Source of the DNA: Gammaproteobacteria bacterium
Lineage (GTDB): Bacteria; Pseudomonadota; Gammaproteobacteria; Chromatiales; Chromatiaceae
Length of the DNA: 14,211 nt
Direction of reading: 5' to 3'
Assembly: GCA_029287695.1 (NCBI GenBank)
Contig: JARFQQ010000111.1
Location: forward strand, 1-14,211
A model generated the notes under the pieces. The model was not told the DNA's origin. It did no database searches and saw nothing but the letters and a program-made list of their open reading frames with translations. A program made the position numbers and the translations under genes. Position 1 is the first letter of the stretch. Each line of letters opens with the position of its first letter. This document shows, in pieces, positions 6,175 through 12,162 of this stretch.

Positions 6175-7151
6175 ACACCGAATCTGTCTGGCAGCTGGAC
6201 GAAGGTGAAAAAATACCGGTCGGTATCAGCAGTTGTCTCGTTGGCAACCCCGTGCGCTATAACGGCGGACACAAGCACGACCGCCGTATCACCGACTCGC
6301 TCGGGCAGTTTTTCGACTTCACCACTGTCTGCCCGGAAGTGAGTGCCGGTCTCGGTGTCCCGCGACCGACGATCCGTCTGGTGGAAAACGACACCGGCGT
6401 CACCATTCGCGGCGCCAAAAAATCCGAGCTTGATGTCACGCGGGAACTGGTTGACGCTTCCGCGAAAATCGTCAGCAAACTACCCGAGCTGGCAGGTTTC
6501 ATCCTTAAGAAGGATTCGCCGAGCTGTGGTGTGTTTCGCGTCAAGATCTACCGGGAGGATGGCCATCCGTCACGCGCGGAGACACGGGGCGAATTCACGC
6601 ATCAGCTGCTGGCCGCCAGGCCCTGGCTTCCGGTGGAGGAGGAGGGCCGACTCAACGATCCCGTGCTGCGCGAAAACTTCATCAATCGCGTTATCGTCTA
6701 CCGGCGGCTGCAAAAGCTCGAGACGGCTGGTTCGGGTATCGCCGATCTCATCGATTTCCACAGCTGTCACAAGTTGCTGCTGCAGTCGCACTCTCCCGAG
6801 GCTGCACATCGACTTGGCCGCCTGCTCGCCGGTCCCGCTGACCTCTCCTTTACTGATCTGGTCCGGGAATACAGGCGCCAGATGATGATTGCCATGCGCA
6901 AGACAGTCCCCAGGCGGCGACATGCCATGGTAATGGAGCGTCTTGCGGGATACTTGCGCGATTACCTCGATGCCGGTGATCGTCACGAATTCCATCAACT
7001 TGTCGGCAGCTATCGTCGCGGCGAAATGCCGCTGGTTGTGCCAATTACGATGCTGCGACACCACCTCAGGCGATTGCCTGAAAATCACGCTGCGCGACAG
7101 GTCTACCTCTCGCCGCACCCCGATGCACTGGCACTGAGAAATGCAATCTGA
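6171..7151 (+). CDS. rudS: DUF523 + DUF1722 protein, RudS-type tRNA 4-thiouridine desulfidase
   Basis: 326 residues from a GTG at 6171 that overlaps the gpx stop (GTGA), so the two are probably coupled. The N-terminal domain (about 14-150) is DUF523/TudS. It has three conserved cysteines expected to hold a [4Fe-4S] cluster: Cys22 (GISSCLVG), Cys54 (TVCPEVSAGLGVPRP) and Cys119 (KKDSPSCGV). Glu56 and Ser118 stand where catalytic residues of TudS enzymes are described. The C-terminal domain (about 175-320) is DUF1722, as in E. coli YbgA beside phrB, with RVIVYRRLQ and FHSCHKLLLQSHS. From memory of the literature, such fusions (RudS) remove sulfur from s4U in tRNA and lessen near-UV growth delay, with DUF1722 binding tRNA. 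The domain call is firm; the substrate is taken from the family. Confidence 0.88.
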   Translation: MNTESVWQLDEGEKIPVGISSCLVGNPVRYNGGHKHDRRITDSLGQFFDFTTVCPEVSAGLGVPRPTIRLVENDTGVTIRGAKKSELDVTRELVDASAKIVSKLPELAGFILKKDSPSCGVFRVKIYREDGHPSRAETRGEFTHQLLAARPWLPVEEEGRLNDPVLRENFINRVIVYRRLQKLETAGSGIADLIDFHSCHKLLLQSHSPEAAHRLGRLLAGPADLSFTDLVREYRRQMMIAMRKTVPRRRHAMVMERLAGYLRDYLDAGDRHEFHQLVGSYRRGEMPLVVPITMLRHHLRRLPENHAARQVYLSPHPDALALRNAI

Positions 7152-7167
7152 CATGAGGAGGACTTCC

Positions 7168-8184
7168 ATGAATGCCCAAAATACCGCCCAGTTAAACAAC
7201 GCCGATCAGCATGCCGTCTATCGCATCGGTGCTGTATCCCGTCTGACAAATATTCCAACCGAAACACTCCGCGTCTGGGAACGTCGCTACAAGGTTGTCG
7301 AACCACAGCGCACTCCGGGCGGCAATCGCGTCTATGAACAGCACGATGTGGCGCGTCTGGAGATCATCAAGATGCTCGTCGATAACGGGCACGCCATCAG
7401 CACGGTTGCCAACCTGCCCCTCGAGGTGTTGCAGGAAAGGCTCAAGGAAGTGCAGATGGCGGGCCACAATGTAGTGATCAATGAAAACGAGAAACAGCAA
7501 CTCCTCATCATCGGTCAGACGCTGCCGCATACACTCGGTAAGGGAGCTGACGGCGGTTACCATGACCATCGCCCCGATATGCTCGAACTCGTTGGTATCT
7601 ACCCGGACGTCTCCTCCTACCTCAAGGACCCGGAGCGCGAGCAGGTAGACACGCTCATTGTCGAGTTCGCAACTCTTAACGAGGAAAGCCTGAACGAGGT
7701 GGAGATGCTGCGCTCATCGAGAATGGTCGTTGTTTACGGCTTCGGCCAGCCCGAGCTCGTCAAGCAAATGGAATCCAAAGGCTGCATCCTGCTGCGCGGA
7801 CCGGTTTCCTGGCGTGTGCTGGGGCCTGTCTGTTATGCCGGCATGACCATGGCTCCCGAGCGTCATGCCGATAATGAAAACAGCCAGGATGCGCTGCTCG
7901 ATCGAGAGCCGCCCAAAAAGAAGTTTACGGATCGCCAGCTGGCGCATTTTCTCGCTATCTCCTCGACAGTCAGGTGTGAGTGCCCGCGACACGTGGCGGA
8001 ACTGATTATCCATCTCAACCGGTTCGAGAAATACAGTGCCGAGTGCGAGAATCGCAACGAGGAGGATGCCCTGCTGCACAGCTATCTGCGTACCATGACG
8101 GCCCGCTCACGCAGTATCATGGAGAAAGCAATGATCCGGCTTTCCGAAATCGAGAAGATTCCATTCGTCGAACCGGACGCTTGA
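7168..8184 (+). CDS. MerR-family regulator, light-response (class II LitR-like) candidate
   Basis: 338 residues. The ATG at 7168 follows GAGGAGG with six bases between. Residues 17-90 are a MerR winged helix-turn-helix: YRIGAVSRLTNIPTETLRVW, then ERRY...RTPGGNRVYEQHDV. Residues 110-225 resemble a degenerate Rossmann-like domain (DTLIVEFATL, then MVVVYGFGQPELV), placed where B12-dependent LitR/CarH proteins bind adenosylcobalamin. I find neither the WxxxEH nor the DxHxxG signature, so cobalamin is probably not bound. The C-terminal part (253-332) is helical and carries Cys270, Cys272, His275 (RCECPRH) and Cys293 (AECEN), which may bind metal or sense redox state. It is the last gene of the gpx-rudS operon and is likely autoregulated through the 5557-5571 operator. 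The inducer is unknown. Confidence 0.85.
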   Translation: MNAQNTAQLNNADQHAVYRIGAVSRLTNIPTETLRVWERRYKVVEPQRTPGGNRVYEQHDVARLEIIKMLVDNGHAISTVANLPLEVLQERLKEVQMAGHNVVINENEKQQLLIIGQTLPHTLGKGADGGYHDHRPDMLELVGIYPDVSSYLKDPEREQVDTLIVEFATLNEESLNEVEMLRSSRMVVVYGFGQPELVKQMESKGCILLRGPVSWRVLGPVCYAGMTMAPERHADNENSQDALLDREPPKKKFTDRQLAHFLAISSTVRCECPRHVAELIIHLNRFEKYSAECENRNEEDALLHSYLRTMTARSRSIMEKAMIRLSEIEKIPFVEPDA

Positions 8185-8203
8185 GAAGCGGATTTCTGTA
8201 TAC

Positions 8204-8229
8204 GCCTGCCGGCAGTATGGCCGGCAGGC
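8204..8229 (+). terminator. GC-rich hairpin after merR, probable terminator
   Basis: A perfect 10-bp stem (GCCTGCCGGC / GCCGGCAGGC) with loop AGTATG starts 20 bases after the merR stop. The sequence after it (AGCTTCTTCT) is pyrimidine-rich but not a true T-tract, so termination may be partial. A weaker 6-bp hairpin follows at 8240-8260. Confidence 0.5.
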
Positions 8230-8302
8230 AGCTTCTTCTCCGGGCTGCGTGATCGCCCGGCAGCGAATACCTTCGCAAGGCGAGGCGCTCGCGACGTGTC
8301 AC

Positions 8303-8311
8303 TGCTATAAT
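8303..8311 (+). promoter_or_regulatory. Extended -10 promoter of orn
   Basis: TGCTATAAT contains a perfect TATAAT (8306-8311) with an upstream TG, so it can work without a good -35, and none is obvious. Transcription would start near 8318, about 20 bases before the ATG of orn. Confidence 0.6.
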
Positions 8312-8337
8312 GCGCGCTCTTGTTTCAAGGAACGCCG

Positions 8338-8883
8338 ATGATCCAAAACCCCACACACCTGATCTGGATCGATCTCGAGATGACGGGGCTCGATACCCGC
8401 AATGACGAGATCATCGAAATCGCCACGGTTGTGACCACAGGCAGCCTCGATACCGTTGCCGAGGGTCCGGTGATCGCGATTCATCAACCGGATTCTGTCA
8501 TCAGCGAAATGGATGAATGGAACACCGTGACGCACGGAGACTCCGGCCTCATAAAGCGGATCCGCGAGAGCACCTACACACATGCCGAGGCTGAGCGGGA
8601 GACGCTTGCGTTTCTCGAGGATTTCGTTCCGGCTGGCCTCTCTCCGATGTGTGGCAACAGTATCTGCCAGGACCGGCGTTTTCTTGCCCGCCAGATGCCG
8701 CGGCTCGAGGCTTTCTTTCATTACCGCAACCTGGATGTCAGCACCATCAAGGAGCTGGTCACGCGCTGGAAGCCCGGGATCATGAAAAACTTTGAAAAGG
8801 AATCCAGCCACCAGGCACTCGAGGATATCTACGAATCGATCGCAGAGCTGCGCTTCTACCGACAGAACGTTTTTTCAATCTGA
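8338..8883 (+). CDS. orn: Oligoribonuclease (3'-5' exoribonuclease, DEDDh)
   Basis: 181 residues, exactly the usual length. The ATG at 8338 follows AAGGAA. A start six codons upstream (8320) lies too near the predicted transcription start. All DEDDh residues are present: Asp12 and Glu14 ([11 protein letters not shown]), Asp112 ([10 protein letters not shown]), His158 and Asp163 ([13 protein letters not shown]). Orn degrades very short RNAs, mainly dinucleotides, including pGpG from cyclic-di-GMP breakdown. It is cytoplasmic and usually essential in gammaproteobacteria. It has its own promoter and sits 47 bases before the pcnB start, so the two RNA-decay genes may be co-transcribed. Confidence 0.97.
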   Translation: MIQNPTHLIWIDLEMTGLDTRNDEIIEIATVVTTGSLDTVAEGPVIAIHQPDSVISEMDEWNTVTHGDSGLIKRIRESTYTHAEAERETLAFLEDFVPAGLSPMCGNSICQDRRFLARQMPRLEAFFHYRNLDVSTIKELVTRWKPGIMKNFEKESSHQALEDIYESIAELRFYRQNVFSI

Positions 8884-8921
8884 GCAGCATGTCGTATCAT
8901 CGGCCCGTGAAGTAAAGCGAC

Positions 8922-8933
8922 AAGGACACGATT
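8922..8933 (+). promoter_or_regulatory. Ribosome site and probable ATT start of pcnB
   Basis: AAGGA at 8922-8926 lies four bases before ATT at 8931-8933. Between the in-frame TAA at 8913-8915 and the conserved region the frame has no ATG, GTG or TTG codon. ATT at 8931, or ATC at 8934, is therefore the most plausible initiator. E. coli pcnB is reported to start at AUU, and infC is another known case. Confidence 0.55.
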
Positions 8934-10211
8934 ATCCAGCCCCTTATCATCCCGCGTTCAGAACACAATATATCGCGCGCCAACATCTCGAAGAATGCCG
9001 TCAAGGTTCTCTATCGCCTGCACAAGGCCGGATACGAGGCACATCTCGTGGGCGGCGCCGTGCGGGACATGCTGCTCGGTCGCGAGCCAAAGGATTTCGA
9101 TGTCGCGACTGACGCAACGCCAGAAGAGGTTCGCGAACTGTTTCGCAACTGCCGGCTGATCGGTCGCCGCTTTCGCCTGGCGCACGTGCATTTTGGCCCG
9201 GAGATCATCGAGGTCGCCACTTTCCGCAGCGCGCAGCCCCCGCCCGAGGAGGAGCACCAGAATGACGAGGGGATGATCCTGCGTGACAACATCTACGGCA
9301 CTATCGAGGAGGATGCATTGCGTCGGGACTTCACGGTCAACGCGCTCTACTACAACATCGCCGACTTCTCGATCATCGATTATGCCGACGGCGTCGAGGA
9401 CATCAACAGGGGTGAGCTGAAACTCCTCGGGGAGCCAGTGCAGCGGTATCGCGAAGACCCGGTACGCATGTTGCGCGCGGTACGCTTTGCAGCGAGGCTG
9501 GGTTTTCGGATCACTGACGAGACGCTCAAGCCGATCGGTGAACTTGCCGACCTCCTCGATGGTGTCCCGGCCGCACGGCTGTTCGAGGAGACCCTGAAAC
9601 TCTTCATGGCAGGGCATGCCTACGAGACTTTCCACCTGCTGCATCAATACGGCCTGCTCAGGTATCTCTTTCCGCTGACCGAGTCAGTGATGTCCGGCGA
9701 TTACGACCAGCGCATCACGGAAATGATCGACCAGGGCCTCAAGAACACCGACGAACGCATCGATACGGGAAAGCCTGTCACCCCCGCATTCCTGTTTGCC
9801 GTTCTGCTCTGGGAGCCGGTTCGCGAACTTGCAGAGGAGTTGCGGCGGGAAGAGCAAATCGCTGAAATCCCTGCGCTGCAGCAAGCGGCCTCGCAAGTGC
9901 TCTCCGAACAGGCACAGCGTGTCTCTATCCCGAAGCGCTTTACGTTCATGATGCGCGACATCTGGACATTGCAGCCACGTTTTCAGAACCGTGCCGGCAA
10001 ACGCCCGCTACGCCTGCTGGGACACCCGAAATTCCGCGCCGCCTACGATTTTATGCTGCTGCGTGCACAGGCCGGCGAGGTCGACCTGGAACTCGCGGAG
10101 TGGTGGACGAGTTACCAGGACGTCAACGGGGAAGAGCGCGGGAAAATGTCCCGCAGTGGTAACCGGCCTCCACGCAGGAGGCGCCGCTCGAAACCGAAAC
10201 AGCAACCATGA
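8931..10211 (+). CDS. pcnB: Poly(A) polymerase I
   Basis: About 426 residues from the ATT at 8931. The first ordinary start codon, GTG 9048, falls inside the catalytic motif and would remove the conserved segment IIPRSEHNISRANISKNAV. The nucleotidyltransferase domain has VGGAVRDMLLG (40-50) and KDFDVATDA, with the metal-binding pair Asp55 and Asp57. RRDFTVNALYYN and the RNA-binding region (YREDPVRMLRAVRFAARLGF) follow. A basic tail (RPPRRRRRSKPK) ends the protein, as in gammaproteobacterial PcnB. CCA-adding enzymes share the core, but the RRDFTVNAL context, the PRSEHNISR N-terminus and the basic tail point to PcnB. It adds 3' poly(A) tails that promote RNA decay. The start would limit expression. 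The stop overlaps folK (ATGA). Confidence 0.93.
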   Translation: MIQPLIIPRSEHNISRANISKNAVKVLYRLHKAGYEAHLVGGAVRDMLLGREPKDFDVATDATPEEVRELFRNCRLIGRRFRLAHVHFGPEIIEVATFRSAQPPPEEEHQNDEGMILRDNIYGTIEEDALRRDFTVNALYYNIADFSIIDYADGVEDINRGELKLLGEPVQRYREDPVRMLRAVRFAARLGFRITDETLKPIGELADLLDGVPAARLFEETLKLFMAGHAYETFHLLHQYGLLRYLFPLTESVMSGDYDQRITEMIDQGLKNTDERIDTGKPVTPAFLFAVLLWEPVRELAEELRREEQIAEIPALQQAASQVLSEQAQRVSIPKRFTFMMRDIWTLQPRFQNRAGKRPLRLLGHPKFRAAYDFMLLRAQAGEVDLELAEWWTSYQDVNGEERGKMSRSGNRPPRRRRRSKPKQQP

Positions 10212-10693
10212 CCAGGGCCTATATCGGCCTGGGAAGCAACCTCGACAATCCGCGCGACCAGGTGCTCGAGGCATTCCGGGAACTGGCGCAGGAAGAGGGG
10301 ATCCGGTTGCTCGCGCGATCGAGCCTCTATCTCAGCGAGCCGATGGGGCCTCAGGACCAGCCCGAATACATCAACGCGGTCGCAGCCATCGAAACTCCAC
10401 TCGAACCGCTGGTGCTGCTTGAGATCTTGCAGGCGATCGAGAAAAAGCATGCGCGAAAGCGGGAGTGCCACTGGGGTCCCAGGACACTCGATCTCGACCT
10501 GCTCCTCTATGGCGACGAGCGCATCTTGCACCCGGACCTGACTGTGCCCCACCCGGGCATTGCCGAGCGGAGCTTTGTCCTGCTGCCGCTTCGCGAGATC
10601 GCGCCGGGGCTTTCGATAGAAGGCCTGGGTAGCGTCGATGAGCTGCTGGAGAAGCTGGGCAATCCCGTCCTCGAGGTCGTCAGGGATGTCTGA
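10208..10693 (+). CDS. folK: 6-hydroxymethyl-7,8-dihydropterin pyrophosphokinase
   Basis: 161 residues from an ATG overlapping the pcnB stop. It transfers pyrophosphate from ATP to 6-hydroxymethyl-dihydropterin in folate synthesis, in the cytoplasm. Motifs are AYIGLGSNL at the N-terminus, NAVAAIET (57-63) and WGPRTLDLDLLLYG (89-102). Asp95 and Asp97 are the magnesium ligands, and His115 follows in VPHPG. The length equals that of E. coli HPPK. The pcnB-folK order is conserved in gammaproteobacteria. The next gene starts inside folK, eight bases before its end. Confidence 0.97.
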   Translation: MTRAYIGLGSNLDNPRDQVLEAFRELAQEEGIRLLARSSLYLSEPMGPQDQPEYINAVAAIETPLEPLVLLEILQAIEKKHARKRECHWGPRTLDLDLLLYGDERILHPDLTVPHPGIAERSFVLLPLREIAPGLSIEGLGSVDELLEKLGNPVLEVVRDV

Positions 10694-11345
10694 GGAGAGC
10701 AGGCAGCAGCCGCGCTTTATCGTCATCGAGGGGCCGATCGGTGTCGGCAAGACAACGCTGGTAAAACAGCTCGCGACTCGTCACGGTAGCCAGGTGTTGC
10801 TCGAGAAACCGCAGGAAAATCCTTTCCTGAAACGCTTTTACCACGAGGGGCAGAATGCGGCACTCCCGACCCAGCTCTTCTTCCTGTTCCAGCGCGCGGC
10901 TCAATTCTCCGAGTTGCGCCAGCAAGACCTGTTTGCACGGAATATCGTCTCGGATTTCATGCTCGAGAAGGATTGGCTGTTCGCACACGTGACCCTGGGG
11001 CCGGAAGAACTGAATCTCTACAAGCAGGTTTACGAGCGCGTCGGCATGGATGCCCCGCGCCCGGATCTCGTCGTCTACCTCCAGGCGCCCGTGACAACCC
11101 TGATCCAGCGCATCCAGCGCCGGGGCAAGCCGGAGGAGCGCCACATCACGACCGACTATCTAAGCGAGCTCTCGGACGCCTACACGCGTTTCTTCACCAG
11201 TTACGACAAGACGCCCCTGCTGATCATCAACACAGCGCAGGTCAACCTGGCAGACAACGAGCAACACCTGCACCATATCCTGGAGCGTATCGATGCGCAT
11301 CGCCACGGACGCAGTTTCTATAACCCGGTCGCAGAACTCATCTAG
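10686..11345 (+). CDS. Deoxynucleoside kinase (dNK/dGK family)
   Basis: 219 residues from the ATG at 10686, which overlaps the end of folK by eight bases. A longer open frame upstream lies wholly within folK and is not needed. The P-loop is EGPIGVGKTT (15-24) and the substrate region is LEKPQENPFLKRFY. A VSDFMLEKDWLFA segment and an Arg-rich lid (RIQRRGKPEERHIT) follow. This is the dNK family (PF01712), which phosphorylates deoxyadenosine, deoxycytidine or deoxyguanosine for nucleotide salvage. The exact nucleoside cannot be read from sequence. In many gammaproteobacteria the folK-dNK pair is followed by panB and panC; here those genes are absent. The TAG stop overlaps the stop of a small convergent gene. 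Confidence 0.88.
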   Translation: MSEESRQQPRFIVIEGPIGVGKTTLVKQLATRHGSQVLLEKPQENPFLKRFYHEGQNAALPTQLFFLFQRAAQFSELRQQDLFARNIVSDFMLEKDWLFAHVTLGPEELNLYKQVYERVGMDAPRPDLVVYLQAPVTTLIQRIQRRGKPEERHITTDYLSELSDAYTRFFTSYDKTPLLIINTAQVNLADNEQHLHHILERIDAHRHGRSFYNPVAELI

Positions 11346-11467
11346 AGCATGTAGAGGACTGCCGCGGCGACCGCAGCGATGATCGCAAGCTTGATGACGA
11401 CGAGTTTTACGATCAGGGATTTGGGCAGACCACCGGTGCCGGGCTCCTGATTCCTCTTTTCCGACAT
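11342..11467 (-). CDS. Small single-helix membrane protein (41 aa), unrecognised
   Basis: I find a 41-residue reading frame on the minus strand, ATG at 11467 and TAG at 11344-11342. It has a charged N-terminus (MSEKRNQEPGTGG) and one hydrophobic helix covering about residues 17-41 (SLIVKLVVIKLAIIAAVAAA, then VLYML). This composition is unlike a random antisense frame. It would be an inner-membrane protein with its N-terminus probably in the cytoplasm. The ribosome site (CGGATA) is weak. It fills the gap between dNK and yceI and is divergent from yceI. Its stop shares the palindrome CTAG with the dNK stop, and the coding regions overlap by three bases. I do not recognise a family. Confidence 0.55.
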   Translation of the reverse strand: MSEKRNQEPGTGGLPKSLIVKLVVIKLAIIAAVAAAVLYML

Positions 11468-11568
11468 GGTAACTATCCGATTCGACAGAGTTTTAATACT
11501 TGAAGAATACAGGAATAGCAGTTACATCTTAATCACTCGTATTGATATCCATCACTGGAGGATCAGGA

Positions 11569-12162
11569 ATGAAAAGAACAGCATGGTCTCTCGCCACCGC
11601 GCTCCTGCTGACAATTGCCAGCCCCCTGCAGGCAGCGAAGTACACAATCGACACAGAGGGGATGCACGCTTTTATTCATTTCAGCATCCCGCATCTTGGC
11701 TACAGCAACCTTATCGGTCGCTTCAACCGTTTCTCCGGCAGCTTCGAGTACGATGCGGAGCAGCCCGAGGCCTCGAAAATCGAGGTCACCATCGAGACCG
11801 CCAGTATCGATTCCAATCATGCGGAACGTGACAAGCACCTGCGTGACGAAGAGTTCCTGGATGTCGACAAGTACCCGGAAGCGAAATTCGTCAGTACCTC
11901 CTTCGAACCAGATGGTGCAGAGACTGCGACCCTCAAGGGAAACTTCACGCTGCGCGGTGTGACCCGGCCGATCACGATCGAGGTTATGAAAATCGGGGAG
12001 GGGCCTGATCCCTGGGGCGGCTACCGCGTCGGTTTCACGGGTACTACCAAAATCGCCCTGTCCGATTACGGCATCACCAAGTTTCTCGGCAAGAAATCAA
12101 CCGAGGTCGAACTCGTTCTTGATATCGAGGGTGTCAGGAAAAACGACAACCCGGTTCACTGA
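11569..12162 (+). CDS. YceI-family periplasmic lipid-binding protein
   Basis: 197 residues from the ATG at 11569, preceded by GGAGG. The signal peptide MKRTAWSLAT... is cleaved near LQA|AKY (residue 22). The mature part shows the YceI lipocalin-like beta-barrel pattern: YTIDTEGMHAFIHFSIPHLG, GRFNRFSGSFEYD, IDSNHAERDKHLRDEEFLDV, YPEAKFVSTSF, GNFTLRGVTRPITIEV, GYRVGFTGTTKI and FLGKKSTEVEL. Family members bind polyisoprenoids or other amphiphiles in the periplasm, and some are base- or stress-induced. The upstream 101 bases are AT-rich and shared with the divergent small gene, but I could not pick a convincing promoter. Its 3' end overlaps that of the convergent metal permease by seven bases, with no terminator between. 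Confidence 0.93.
   Translation: MKRTAWSLATALLLTIASPLQAAKYTIDTEGMHAFIHFSIPHLGYSNLIGRFNRFSGSFEYDAEQPEASKIEVTIETASIDSNHAERDKHLRDEEFLDVDKYPEAKFVSTSFEPDGAETATLKGNFTLRGVTRPITIEVMKIGEGPDPWGGYRVGFTGTTKIALSDYGITKFLGKKSTEVELVLDIEGVRKNDNPVH

Noticed and set aside
8881..8935. Frameshift or pseudogene at the start of pcnB
   Set aside because: The other frames upstream give no PcnB-like N-terminus, the rest of the gene is intact, and a non-ATG start explains the data.
9048..10211. pcnB starting at GTG 9048
   Set aside because: This codon is the Val of the conserved VGGAVRD motif, and conserved PcnB sequence continues in frame upstream to about 8931.
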